Part shown: positions 18,394 to 27,557 of the stretch, piece after piece
Layout of the letters: every line of letters starts with the position of its first letter
How positions within the stretch are numbered: position 1 is the first letter of the stretch
Assembly: GCF_963666545.1 (NCBI RefSeq)
Contig: NZ_OY762899.1
Coordinates: forward strand, 4,282,365 to 4,346,364
DNA length: 64,000 nucleotides
From: an uncultured Bacteroides sp.
Lineage (GTDB): Bacteria > Bacteroidota > Bacteroidia > Bacteroidales > Bacteroidaceae
Reading direction: 5' to 3'
Position numbers and translations under genes: made by a program
Notes under the pieces: model-generated
Databases searched by the model: none
Told to the model about the DNA's origin: nothing
What the model saw: the letters and a program-made list of their open reading frames with translations, nothing else

Positions 18394-19749
18394 TTAAGTG
18401 TTTATTGATATTTTCTTGATTGATCTATTGTGATGGATTACACTTGTCACAACTAGCATCGTAGAAATTACTTCTGCTATAGGAACAGACAACCAAATAC
18501 CTATAGTTTCAAGCCACATGGGAATAATGTAAAAACAGATTAGAGGTAACACTCCCCTGATGATTGTAAAAATGAATGCCTGTTCGCTGTTTTTTATGGA
18601 CATATAATAACCTATATAAATAATGTTTATTCCAAAAAAAACAAAAACTAGCGAGAAGTAAGGTAGTCCTTCAACTGCCAATATCCAAGCTGGATTATTT
18701 ATATCTGCGATAAATAATGAAACTAATTCACTGTTAAACATGGTAGATAAGAAGATGAATATTCCAGCTGTCATAATAGCAGTACTAAGAGCCAAATGCA
18801 AAGCCTTTTTAGTGTTAGTATGTTTATCTAATGCATAATTAAAGCTTATTATTGGTTGTGCGGACTGTATAATAGCATTGAATACCATGTAAACAACAGG
18901 AAACATATAGTTTATAATACTAAAGGCAGCCACTCCGTTCAAACCGATGTAATAAGCAAATGTATAATTGGCGGCTATCGCCATTAAAGAAATAGTTATT
19001 TCGCTTACTAATACCGAAGATCCTAGCTGAATTATATGGCGGATGTGAGTCAAGCCGTACTTTAAATTCTTATAAGAGGAGTACTGAAGTTTTATGAGTC
19101 TGATTCCAGATGATTTCTTCATTAAATAATATAGTAGCATAGCTGTTGCAACTACTTGCCCTAATCCAGTGGCAAAAGCGGCTCCAAAAAGGCCCCATCT
19201 TAAAATGAAAATAAACAGATAATCCAAAATAATATTTATCAATGTAGCAATACCCAAACTAAGCATTGAATAATTAGGATTACTTACTCTTACGAAGTAA
19301 GGCAGTGAGCATATCGCAGTTTGAAAAACAGCAAATAAAGAAAGAATAACAAGGTATTGACTTGCTGGAGTTATAATAGCGTCAGGAGCACCTAACGCTA
19401 TTACGATTTTCTGCGGAATGCAAAGAGTTACAATCGTGTATATCAACATTATTGCACTCGAAGCAACGAATGACACAGTTGCCACATGGCTTGCTAATTT
19501 CCTTTTACCTTTCGATATATATATAGTAGATAATATTCCGGCTCCCATTCCAAACATCAATCCAATACCTGTCATTATAGTGAAAACAGGAGCAACAATA
19601 TTAACAGCTGCCAATGCGTCGCTTCCTATACCTCTACCAACAAATATCCCATCGACTATGATAAAAAGTGCGGTTAAAGCCATTCCCAATATGTTAGGAA
19701 CTAGTTGTTTGAGAAATAATTTATTGATACTCGTTGTGTTATAATCCAT
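18394..19749 (-). CDS. MATE-family multidrug/small-molecule exporter
   Basis: 451 residues with about 12 hydrophobic helices and the MatE start LFLKQLVPNILGMALTALFIIVDGIFVGRGIGSDALAAVNIVAPV, repeated in weaker form in the second half (HIIQLGSSVLVSEITISLMAIAANYTFAYYIGLNGVAAFSIINYMFP). Family members export cationic drugs or metabolites in exchange for Na+ or H+. The NorM/MepA-like subgroup fits. It is the last of four minus-strand genes, 18 bp after the thioredoxin-like gene, so it probably exports the product of, or protects from, whatever the ketosynthase makes. It is AT-richer than the glycosidase genes. Confidence 0.88.
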   Translation of the reverse strand: MDYNTTSINKLFLKQLVPNILGMALTALFIIVDGIFVGRGIGSDALAAVNIVAPVFTIMTGIGLMFGMGAGILSTIYISKGKRKLASHVATVSFVASSAIMLIYTIVTLCIPQKIVIALGAPDAIITPASQYLVILSLFAVFQTAICSLPYFVRVSNPNYSMLSLGIATLINIILDYLFIFILRWGLFGAAFATGLGQVVATAMLLYYLMKKSSGIRLIKLQYSSYKNLKYGLTHIRHIIQLGSSVLVSEITISLMAIAANYTFAYYIGLNGVAAFSIINYMFPVVYMVFNAIIQSAQPIISFNYALDKHTNTKKALHLALSTAIMTAGIFIFLSTMFNSELVSLFIADINNPAWILAVEGLPYFSLVFVFFGINIIYIGYYMSIKNSEQAFIFTIIRGVLPLICFYIIPMWLETIGIWLSVPIAEVISTMLVVTSVIHHNRSIKKISINT

Positions 19750-19767
19750 AATTATGTATTTATATAT

Positions 19768-20196
19768 TTACTTTTTGTGCCGATTGTATATTTTTTTTAA
19801 ATTACGATATGGGACTACGCCCATAATTCGGTTCTTCTCAATTCCGTGATTCAATATAATGATGCAGGGCACTCCTGAGATGTTATATTTATCGCATAAG
19901 AAAGTGTCTTTCTCAGCGTTCACCCTATAAAACAAATCGGCATTTGCACCCGATGAGATTAATCTTGATAGACTAGATTGCATGCTGTCGCATGCCAGAG
20001 AATTTTGTGTGTGAAACAAAATAAAACAAACTGTCTTATTTTTCACATCATCCGAGCTTTTGTACTCTTTTATCTTAACAGCATTATTGCTAGGACCTGA
20101 TCTTGTGTTACAAGTGTTTCCTATCACATTAAGAATAATGGTAAATATGATAATAGTAATAAGAAAGTGGACTCCTTTAATTTTGAAAGATTTCAT
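19768..20196 (-). CDS. Thioredoxin-fold membrane-anchored protein lacking the CxxC nucleophile
   Basis: 142 residues. One N-terminal hydrophobic segment (about 10-27) anchors it or serves as a signal. The rest has the thioredoxin order: a beta-strand VCFILFHTQ, an active-site helix NSLACDSMQSSLSRL, then VNAEKDTFLCDKYNISGVPCIIILNHG with the cis-Pro of the fold (GVPC). The usual CxxC is SLAC, so the attacking cysteine is Ser while the resolving Cys remains. It may bind rather than reduce its partner, or use another Cys. It sits between a DUF6132 gene (24 bp away) and MATE (18 bp). Confidence 0.65.
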   Translation of the reverse strand: MKSFKIKGVHFLITIIIFTIILNVIGNTCNTRSGPSNNAVKIKEYKSSDDVKNKTVCFILFHTQNSLACDSMQSSLSRLISSGANADLFYRVNAEKDTFLCDKYNISGVPCIIILNHGIEKNRIMGVVPYRNLKKIYNRHKK

Positions 20197-20220
20197 AAAT
20201 ATAGTTTTTAGATATAATTG

Positions 20221-20442
20221 TTACAACTCTTTCTCTTGAAAGAAGCTGCAAATAAAGCCTGAGAATAATCCTCCGTAGCAGCAATTAACCCAAAGTTCAG
20301 ACGAAAATGGATAAGTGCCCCAATAACAACCCCAATGATACCAGTGAAGGTATCCTAGAATTATTCCAATAAAAATGAAAATTAAAGTAATCCAATTAGA
20401 CTTTATAAAAGTATAAGCAGTTCTATTCATTTTATCTTTCAT
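20221..20442 (-). CDS. Small DUF6132-like membrane protein
   Basis: 73 residues with one clear transmembrane helix (ITLIFIFIGIILGYLHW), the motif YWGCYWGTYPFSS and a second, Gly/Cys-rich hydrophobic piece (CCYGGLFSGFICSFF). The pattern of Tyr/Trp-rich helix, GC..G..P..S and YGGL..G is that of DUF6132, small Bacteroidetes membrane proteins of unknown function often beside thioredoxin-like proteins. Here the usual Cys-Pro becomes Tyr-Pro. It overlaps the ketosynthase stop by 11 nt and precedes a thioredoxin-like gene, so it belongs to the operon. Confidence 0.65.
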   Translation of the reverse strand: MKDKMNRTAYTFIKSNWITLIFIFIGIILGYLHWYHWGCYWGTYPFSSELWVNCCYGGLFSGFICSFFQEKEL

Positions 20443-21412
20443 TTAATAAACCTAGTCCGTTATTTATTTTAAACAAACAAGCGCCGGCAGAATATCCTCC
20501 ACCAAACACCGAAATACAAATTACATCATTGGGCTTGAATTTTGTATAGTTTTCAGCAAATACCAATAAAGAACTGACGCATCCTGTGTTACCAAGATAT
20601 TCTATATTTGATAGCATTTTTTTATTTGGTATATCCAGTTGGTGAGCCACATTTTTTAATATTCTCATGTTGGCCTGATGACTAATAAAATAATTTATAT
20701 CTGAGATATTACATTTATTCCTTACCGTAATTTCTGTTATGTTATTAGCAATCATATTACATGCATGCATAAATACGTCCCTACCTCCGGGCATCTCAAT
20801 TTTCCTTTTCTGAATATTTAGTGTGACGGCAGTTGTTCCCATACCAACGTGACCTAATCCCTGAGTAATTATATCTACCAGTTCGGCATCATGAATTGAA
20901 TGTCTTTCTTTAGAGAAGAAAAATGCAGCAGCAGCGTCTCCCCAAAGATGCCCAGTTGTTCGGTCTTTGTCATCAGAAAATGAGGAATTACGATCACCGC
21001 AAATCAATAAGGCTTTTTTGGCCTTATCAGACTGAAAGAATGATTGTATTATTTCAATGGCATTTATTGCAGAAGAACAGGCAGAAGATATGTAGAATAC
21101 TTTTGCTTTAGTTAGATTAAATTCCCGTTGTATAATATGACCCATTGTTGCAACAGTATCTGTTGGTGTATATGATGCAAAAATGATTAAGTCAATATCA
21201 CCACTATTATAAGGCAATTGAGATAAGCCTTGCTTCACTGCACAAGAACACATAAAATTCATAGTCTCAGATTTTAATGCTCTTGATCTGCTCTGAATTT
21301 CGGTCCGTTGATTGATCCATTTATTCGTAACACCTGATTTTTGAGCAAAATAATCATTGTCAATTCTTTTAGAAGGGATATAATATCCAATAGAGTTTAT
21401 ATACATTTTCAT
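20432..21412 (-). CDS. 3-oxoacyl-ACP synthase III-type ketosynthase
   Basis: 326 residues, the normal length for FabH-like enzymes. The catalytic triad is complete: Cys112 in ISSACSSA, His245 in ISHQANMRIL and Asn275 in YLGNTGCVS. The glycine-rich end FGGGYSAGACLFKI is also typical. FabH joins acetyl-CoA to malonyl-ACP in fatty-acid initiation, but this copy is not near other fab genes and leads an operon with DUF6132, a thioredoxin-like protein and a MATE exporter. A role in making a specialised acyl or polyketide product is inferred. A putative -7 element on this strand lies at 21452-21459. Confidence 0.88.
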   Translation of the reverse strand: MKMYINSIGYYIPSKRIDNDYFAQKSGVTNKWINQRTEIQSRSRALKSETMNFMCSCAVKQGLSQLPYNSGDIDLIIFASYTPTDTVATMGHIIQREFNLTKAKVFYISSACSSAINAIEIIQSFFQSDKAKKALLICGDRNSSFSDDKDRTTGHLWGDAAAAFFFSKERHSIHDAELVDIITQGLGHVGMGTTAVTLNIQKRKIEMPGGRDVFMHACNMIANNITEITVRNKCNISDINYFISHQANMRILKNVAHQLDIPNKKMLSNIEYLGNTGCVSSLLVFAENYTKFKPNDVICISVFGGGYSAGACLFKINNGLGLLNER

Positions 21413-21451
21413 TTAATATTTTAAAATTATCAATCACATTATAGTTTGGTG

Positions 21452-21459
21452 CAAACATA
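21452..21459 (-). promoter_or_regulatory. Putative -7 element of the ketosynthase operon
   Basis: Reads TATGTTTG on the minus strand, 40 bp before the ketosynthase start. No TTTG is seen at the right distance. The divergent gap to the RND operon (21413-21735) also holds the LytTR sites and promoter described next. Confidence 0.4.
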
Positions 21460-21635
21460 TAGTGTTCTGGTCGTTTTTCCATGTGGTTTCTAACCGAACC
21501 GTTGTAAATTAAGCCTGAAACGTTTTGATTTAAAGATGAAATAATCGCACGTAAATCAACGTTAGATATATTGCTGATAAATATCTTTTAGAAACTCGAA
21601 AGATTCGTCAAAAAACACTTTGTCATAAGAAAAAC

Positions 21636-21666
21636 ACGTTTGGGTTTTAACATTCTACGTTTGGGT
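21636..21666 (+). promoter_or_regulatory. LytTR-type operator: paired direct repeats
   Basis: ACGTTTGGGT occurs at 21636-21645 and 21657-21666, a 21-bp period. With the base before it, the second copy TACGTTTGG fits the AgrA/LytTR 9-bp consensus [TA][AC][CA]GTTN[AG][TG] fully, and the first (CACGTTTGG) at 8 of 9 positions. It ends about 11 bp before the -33 box of the RND operon, the right place for an activator. The operon is followed by its own LytTR response regulator. Confidence 0.7.
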
Positions 21667-21676
21667 GAAATGTTTG

Positions 21677-21707
21677 TTTGCCGGATGAAGATGATACCCT
21701 ATTTTTG
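21677..21707 (+). promoter_or_regulatory. Bacteroides-type promoter of the RND efflux operon
   Basis: TTTG at 21677-21680 and TATTTTTG at 21700-21707 are separated by 19 bp, the best promoter match in the window. Transcription would start near 21714, with a leader of about 22 nt before the ATG. Confidence 0.75.
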
Positions 21708-21735
21708 TGCGGAAAAATAAATAAAACTCAATGAT

Positions 21736-22842
21736 ATGAAGTCTATTTTTTATGTTGTATTAAGTGCGTTGTTCTTTAACTGTTCGTCAAATAAGCAAAC
21801 GGAAAGTAAGAATCAGGTTAAGACTCTTTCTGTACTTACGCTTCAGAGAGATTCAATCACTCTTTATTCAGAATATCCTGCTCATATAGAAGGAAAAGTG
21901 AATGTAGATATACGTCCGCAAGCTGAGGGATATATAGAGAAAATTCTTGTAGAGGAAGGTATGTATGTAAAAGCAGGGCAACCTTTATTTAAAATTGATG
22001 ATCGTGTATATATTGAACAACTAAACTCGGCCAAAGCTAGTTTGGCATCTGCTTTGGCTGCTCTTCAAACAGCTAAATTAGAAATTACCAAACAAACACT
22101 TTTGGCTGATCATAATGTGAACTCAGGATTTCAACTAAAGTTAGCTAATGCTCAGTATGAAACAGCTAAGGCTAATGTGCAACAACAACAGGCGGCTGTA
22201 GATCTGGCTAAAATCAACCTGAATTTCACTACCGTAAAAGCCCCGGTAAGCGGCTATATTGGACGTATTCCGAAAAGAATAGGTAATATGGTTTCAAAAA
22301 GTGACGCTTTGCCTTTAACAACCCTATCGGAAATTAGTGAGGTGTATGCTTATTTCTCAATGACTGAAAAAGAATATCTGCAATTGGTTGTCAATAACTC
22401 TAAGCAAGATGTACAAGATAAAATCTCAGGTTTGAAAGGGGTTTCTCTTGTTTTGGCAGATGGCACTGCTTATTCGTATAAAGGAAAGGTGGAAATGATT
22501 AATGGTGAATTTGAGAGTGGTACAGGATCAATTAGCTTACGGGCCGATTTTCCAAACCCGCAAAATGTGCTGCGAACAGGAAACACAGGAAGAATTATCA
22601 TACCTCGTACTGAGCAAAACGTATTATTGGTGCCTGTGTTGGCAACTTTGGATATTCAAAACAAAGTGCAGGTAATTCGTTTAAAGAAAGATAATACAGC
22701 TGAACGGATATCCATCAATGTAAGTCAGAAACAAGGTGATTTTTATGTTGTAAAATCAGGTTTAAACCCCGGCGACAAAATTGTTATTCAAAGCTTAACA
22801 ACTGTACAAGATGGTGAGTTGATACAGCCTGAAGTTAAATAA
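21736..22842 (+). CDS. RND efflux periplasmic adaptor (membrane fusion) lipoprotein
   Basis: 368 residues. Signal peptide ends in a lipobox-like LFFNCSS, so it is probably a lipoprotein. Lipoyl half-motif IRPQAEGYIEKILVEEGMYVKAGQPLFKID (about 55-85), a helical hairpin (about 90-160), the second lipoyl half KINLNFTTVKAPVSGYIGRIPKRIGNMV, then beta-barrel and membrane-proximal domains. The family bridges the inner-membrane pump and outer-membrane channel. It is the first gene of the operon, 17 bp before the pump gene. Confidence 0.9.
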   Translation: MKSIFYVVLSALFFNCSSNKQTESKNQVKTLSVLTLQRDSITLYSEYPAHIEGKVNVDIRPQAEGYIEKILVEEGMYVKAGQPLFKIDDRVYIEQLNSAKASLASALAALQTAKLEITKQTLLADHNVNSGFQLKLANAQYETAKANVQQQQAAVDLAKINLNFTTVKAPVSGYIGRIPKRIGNMVSKSDALPLTTLSEISEVYAYFSMTEKEYLQLVVNNSKQDVQDKISGLKGVSLVLADGTAYSYKGKVEMINGEFESGTGSISLRADFPNPQNVLRTGNTGRIIIPRTEQNVLLVPVLATLDIQNKVQVIRLKKDNTAERISINVSQKQGDFYVVKSGLNPGDKIVIQSLTTVQDGELIQPEVK

Positions 22843-22859
22843 TTAAATTCAAAATAAAT

Positions 22860-25800
22860 ATGTTACAAAAGATAATTAATAGACCGGTACTGGCTACCGT
22901 TGTTTCTATTATATTAGTATTCTTAGGAGTCATCAGTCTCACCAGATTGCCTATTACGCGATTCCCAGATGTTGCACCCCCTACTGTATCTGTTTCGGGT
23001 ACGTATCCGGGCGGAAACAGTGAGAGCGTTTCTCGTTCCGTTATTATTCCGTTGGAAGAGGCTATTAACGGTGTAGAAAATATGGATTACATAACCTCTT
23101 CGGCAGGAAATGACGGTAGTTTTTCTATCACTATCATTTTCAAGTTGGGAACAAATCCCGATCAGGCTGCTGTTAATGTACAAAACCGGGTTTCACAGGT
23201 AAACAGTTTAATTCCTGCAGAGGTCACTAAAGCGGGTATCACTACATCCAAAAGGCAAAATAGTAACATTATGCAGTTTAATTTGGTTAGCAATGATGCG
23301 TCCAAATACGATGAGTTGTTTCTGCAAAACTATGCAAAAATAAACCTGATACCGGCCATTAAACGTATTTCAGGTATTGGGGAGGTTCAATTATATGGAG
23401 TAAAAGATTATTCAATGAGAATCTGGCTTGATCCTCAGAAAATGACAGTTCATAAACTGACTCCTACAGATATTGAAGCAGCAATTGGCAATGCCAGTTT
23501 TGAAGCTTCGCCCGGTACATTGGGTATGGAATCTGAGGCTCCGATGCAGTACGTTATTAAATATTCAGGGAAATTGAATGACCCTAAAAGATTCGAACAG
23601 ATTGTTATAAAAGCAAAGGAAGACGGATCTATGCTGCGATTAAAAGATGTAGGGAGAGTTGAGTTTGGATCATCATCTTATAGTGGGGATAGCAAACAGG
23701 ATGGCATGCCTGCTGTAACATTAAGTATTCAACAAATAAGTGGTTCCAATGCCAATGAGATTGTAACTCATGTAAATGAAGCATTAGAGCACGCTAATCA
23801 AAGTTTCCCTTCAGGAATAAGCTGTTCGGTTATATCAAGTTCGAAGGATAAGCTAGACCAGTCTATCAGCCAAATAAAAAAGACCTTGATAGAGGCCTTT
23901 TTTCTGGTATTTATCGTTGTGTTCATCTTTTTACAAGATATTCGTTCTACTATTATACCAGCTATTGCTGTCCCAGTTTCTATTGTAGGCACATTTTTTC
24001 TGTTGCAGCTTGTAGGCTTTTCAATTAATGTACTAACGTTGTTTGCTCTGGTACTAGCTATCGGCATTGTGGTTGATGATGCGATTGTGGTTGTAGAGGC
24101 TGTGCATTCAAAAATTGCACATGAGAAGCTAGACAAAAAGTCGGCTACCAAAGCGGCGATGAGTGAAATATCGTCGGCTATTATTTCCATTACGTTGGTT
24201 ATGACAGCTGTATTTCTTCCTGTTGCTTTCATGGAAGGCCCTGCCGGCATTTTCTACAAACAATTTGCTTTGACACTGGCATTTGCCATTTTGATTTCTG
24301 CACTTAATGCTCTTACATTGAGTCCGGCACTGTGTGCATTGTTCCTAAATGATAAACATGAAGAAGGTGACACGGAAAGTCCTAATTTGAAGAAAAGATT
24401 CTTTAATGCATTTAATGTAGGCTTCAAAGTGCTGAGCGATAAATATATACATACTGTGTCGTTTACTTTAAGAAAGAAATGGCTGAGTTTGGGTGCATTG
24501 GGTATAATCACTGCTCTGGCTTTCTTTATGATGAGCCGCTCTCCTAAAGATTTTATTCCCATGGAAGACGATGGCCTAATTACATATAGTCTTTCTCTTC
24601 CTTCAGGAACAAATTTGCAATACACAACGGAGGTTGTAAGCCGCATTGATAGCATTATAAAAACTATGCCATCGGTGGATAATGTAACCAGTATAACAGG
24701 ATTCAATATACTTAGCTTAGGTGCCGGTTCTTCATACGCATTAGGGTTTACTAAGCTGAAATTACCTAAGGAACGAGGTAAAATTCAAAATATGGATGAG
24801 ATTATAGAGAAAATGAATGCTAAGCTTTCAGTAATCAAAGAGGGAGAATTGAACTTATTTCGTACACCTCCGGTGGATGGTTTCGGTACAATTGGCGGTG
24901 CAGAATTAGTTTTACAAGACAAAACAGGAGAAGACATTAGCAAATTCAATGATATGGCTCAGGGGATTATAGCCAATTTACAAGAGGATCCTTCAGTGGC
25001 AGTTGCTTTTACGTCGTTTCGAAGTGATTATCCTCAATTTGAGGTTGTATTAGATGAAGATAAGGCATATCAACTCAATACGACTCCGCGAGAGGTGTTA
25101 AGTACTCTTTCACTCTTTTATGGAGGAAGTCAGGCTAGTGATTTTGTACGGTATGGGAAGTTTTATCGGGTTAATATAAAGGCTGAGGGACAATACAGAA
25201 TGGACGAACAGTCGCTTAGTCAAGTCTATGTCAGGAATTCGAAAAATGAAATGATTCCCATCAGTACCTTGGTAAAGCTAAATAAAGTTTATGGTCCCGA
25301 TAACGTAACCCGATACAATTTGTTTAATAGTATAACAGTAAATGTGATGCCGGCAGCCGGATACAGCAATGGGCAAGTTATTGAAAATGCTGAGAAGTTA
25401 TTGAAAGAAAAGCTACCGGAAGGATATGGTTTTGAATGGAGCGGATTAAGCAGGGAAGAAAAGAAAGCCGGTAATCAAATGGCCTTTATACTAGCTCTTT
25501 GTATTGCATTCACTTATCTTTTATTAGCAGCGCAATACGAAAGTTATATACTGCCTTTGGCTGTGATATTATCTATCCCTACAGGTTTGTTCGGAGTGTA
25601 TTTATTTACGGGGATGGCAGGGATTTCTAATAATATTTACGTGCAAATTGGTATAATCATGCTGATTGGATTGCTCGCAAAAAATGCAATCCTGATTGTG
25701 GAATTTGCTGTTCAGGCAAGAAAGAAAGGAGCTCCGGTTATAGCATCGGCGCGTGAAGGAGCCAGATTGCGTTTCCGACCTATTTTAATGACCTCTTTAG

Positions 25801-25991
25801 CATTTATCATAGGTTTGGTTCCGCTAGTGTTTGCAACCGGTCCGGCAGCCGTAGGAAATCATTCCATTAGTATCGGAACGATTGGCGGAATGCTTAGCGG
25901 TGTGGTTATCGGTTTGTTGTTTATCCCTGTTTTATATGTAGTATTTCAATTGATACACGATAAAATTACGGGCAAAAAAATCATGAAGTAA
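22860..25991 (+). CDS. RND multidrug efflux permease (HAE1/AcrB-like)
   Basis: 1043 residues, standard for AcrB-type pumps. Starts MLQKIINRPVLATVVSIILVFLGVISLTRLPI..FPDVAPPTVSVSGTYPGGN, and carries transmembrane motif GIVVDDAIVVVEAV with the two Asp of the proton relay, the loop VFLPVAFMEGPAGIFYKQFALTLAFAILISALNALTLSPALCALFL, and the second half GLLAKNAILIVEF. Twelve transmembrane helices and two periplasmic porter domains are expected. It would use proton flow to expel drugs, bile salts or other amphiphiles with the adaptor before it and the channel after it. Confidence 0.95.
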   Translation: MLQKIINRPVLATVVSIILVFLGVISLTRLPITRFPDVAPPTVSVSGTYPGGNSESVSRSVIIPLEEAINGVENMDYITSSAGNDGSFSITIIFKLGTNPDQAAVNVQNRVSQVNSLIPAEVTKAGITTSKRQNSNIMQFNLVSNDASKYDELFLQNYAKINLIPAIKRISGIGEVQLYGVKDYSMRIWLDPQKMTVHKLTPTDIEAAIGNASFEASPGTLGMESEAPMQYVIKYSGKLNDPKRFEQIVIKAKEDGSMLRLKDVGRVEFGSSSYSGDSKQDGMPAVTLSIQQISGSNANEIVTHVNEALEHANQSFPSGISCSVISSSKDKLDQSISQIKKTLIEAFFLVFIVVFIFLQDIRSTIIPAIAVPVSIVGTFFLLQLVGFSINVLTLFALVLAIGIVVDDAIVVVEAVHSKIAHEKLDKKSATKAAMSEISSAIISITLVMTAVFLPVAFMEGPAGIFYKQFALTLAFAILISALNALTLSPALCALFLNDKHEEGDTESPNLKKRFFNAFNVGFKVLSDKYIHTVSFTLRKKWLSLGALGIITALAFFMMSRSPKDFIPMEDDGLITYSLSLPSGTNLQYTTEVVSRIDSIIKTMPSVDNVTSITGFNILSLGAGSSYALGFTKLKLPKERGKIQNMDEIIEKMNAKLSVIKEGELNLFRTPPVDGFGTIGGAELVLQDKTGEDISKFNDMAQGIIANLQEDPSVAVAFTSFRSDYPQFEVVLDEDKAYQLNTTPREVLSTLSLFYGGSQASDFVRYGKFYRVNIKAEGQYRMDEQSLSQVYVRNSKNEMIPISTLVKLNKVYGPDNVTRYNLFNSITVNVMPAAGYSNGQVIENAEKLLKEKLPEGYGFEWSGLSREEKKAGNQMAFILALCIAFTYLLLAAQYESYILPLAVILSIPTGLFGVYLFTGMAGISNNIYVQIGIIMLIGLLAKNAILIVEFAVQARKKGAPVIASAREGARLRFRPILMTSLAFIIGLVPLVFATGPAAVGNHSISIGTIGGMLSGVVIGLLFIPVLYVVFQLIHDKITGKKIMK

Positions 25992-26009
25992 TTATAAAAC
26001 AATAAGAAT

Positions 26010-27434
26010 ATGAGATTAAAATTTAAATATATCTGTTCTGTGTGTCTTTTTTTGATTGTTACATCCTGTAAAGTTGGGCGGCATTATAGCCGCCCACAAC
26101 TGGAATTACCAAATTCATTCAAGGGGGAAGCTGGCTTGTTTGGTAATCATTCGGCAGATACGGTAATTTTGAAACCTGCTAAGTTTTTTAAAAATAAAAC
26201 ATTATTGATTTTATTGGATTCAGCTTTTAGCAAAAATAGTGATCTGCTTACAGCTGTGAAGAATCTTGAATTGGCAGAGTCCAGATTAAGAGTTGCCAAA
26301 CTAGATTTTTTGCCCGATTTGAATTTACGATTGAATAATAACTATACCAAAGCATCAAAAAATAGTGCGGTTGGGCAGAGTGCTGCTCTTGGTCAAAGCC
26401 CCAGTCATAGGGAAAGCCAAGATTACAACGCATCTTTGGGCTTAAATTGGGATGTTGATATCTGGGGAAAGATACGAAGAGGGAAAGAAGAAGCTGTTGC
26501 TGCATATTTAGAGAGCGGTGAAGCGAGAAAAGCTGTACAAACCAAGTTAGTTATGGATGTAGCAAAAGGTTATTATAACTTGCTGATACTGGATGAACAA
26601 CACAAGGTGGCAATGGAAAGCAAAAATTTAAGTGACAGTACACTTGCAATCACACGTGTTCAATACCAAATAGATGAAGCCAGCCAATTAGGATTAAGTC
26701 AGGTTGAAGCACAGGTAAAGGAAAATCAAGTCTTACTCTCTCAGATTGAACAGAATATCAGCATACAAGAAAATGCGTTAAATGTATTATGCGGCAGTTT
26801 CGCGTCGGGTGTTGAAAGAGAATTATCAGTCGGAGGAGAGTTTAATGTGATTCCTTCTGACGGATATCCTGTTTCAGTGCTTACTGCCCGTCCCGATATA
26901 AAAGCTCTGGAATATTCCTTGATTGCGGCAAATGCCAGAGTTGGAATAGCACAGGCCAACATGTATCCTGCACTGAATATTTCTTTAACAGGAGGAGTCA
27001 ATGCATTGGAGGCTTCTGACTGGTTCTCTGTTCCGGCTTCGCTATTCGGAACAGTGGCTGGAAGTATAACTCAACCCATATTTCAAAAAGGGAAGTTGAA
27101 AGCTGCATATAATCAGGCTAAAATAGAGAGAGAGAAAAGTGTCATTGCGTTTCGTAAGGGAATTCTTGATGGATATGCTCAGGTTTCGGATGCTTTAAAG
27201 AACAGACTTGAAACTAGAAAGCAACTTTTGTTTGCAAAAGAAAGAGAAGAAGCTCTTTGGCGGGGAGTGAGATCGGCAGATGTACTTTATAAAGCAGGTG
27301 CAACGAATTATTTGGATGTGATAAGTGTACAATCTAACTATTTACAAGCGCGTTTGCAGGTTGCTTCGTTTATAAAAGATCAAGCTGTATCGAATATAGA
27401 ATTATATTATGCCTTAGGTGGAGGCTGGAAATAA
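26010..27434 (+). CDS. TolC/OprM-like outer membrane efflux lipoprotein
   Basis: 474 residues. Lipoprotein signal with LIVTSCKVG, followed by the NodT-family start YSRPQLELPNSFKG and two repeated coiled-coil halves (LELAESRLRVAKLDFLPDLNL and ARVGIAQANMYPALNISLTGG). Also seen are GLNWDVDIWGKIRRGKEEA and ARPDIKALEYSLIAANA, both family hallmarks. It would form the trimeric outer-membrane channel of the pump. It starts 18 bp after the permease stop. Confidence 0.92.
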   Translation: MRLKFKYICSVCLFLIVTSCKVGRHYSRPQLELPNSFKGEAGLFGNHSADTVILKPAKFFKNKTLLILLDSAFSKNSDLLTAVKNLELAESRLRVAKLDFLPDLNLRLNNNYTKASKNSAVGQSAALGQSPSHRESQDYNASLGLNWDVDIWGKIRRGKEEAVAAYLESGEARKAVQTKLVMDVAKGYYNLLILDEQHKVAMESKNLSDSTLAITRVQYQIDEASQLGLSQVEAQVKENQVLLSQIEQNISIQENALNVLCGSFASGVERELSVGGEFNVIPSDGYPVSVLTARPDIKALEYSLIAANARVGIAQANMYPALNISLTGGVNALEASDWFSVPASLFGTVAGSITQPIFQKGKLKAAYNQAKIEREKSVIAFRKGILDGYAQVSDALKNRLETRKQLLFAKEREEALWRGVRSADVLYKAGATNYLDVISVQSNYLQARLQVASFIKDQAVSNIELYYALGGGWK

Positions 27435-27520
27435 ATAAAGATTTGAGTAAAAATAAATAATCTGTATTTATATGTTGTATTTTTTATTTAAGGAGATAAG
27501 CAATCTTATAAACCATTGAT

Positions 27521-27528
27521 TATCTTTG
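27521..27528 (+). promoter_or_regulatory. Putative -7 element before the sensor kinase
   Basis: TATCTTTG lies 29 bp before the GTG start of the kinase gene, suggesting the kinase-regulator pair can be expressed apart from the pump genes. No matching -33 box was found. Confidence 0.4.
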
Positions 27529-27557
27529 TGATTATTAATTAGTTAAAGAATTATATT

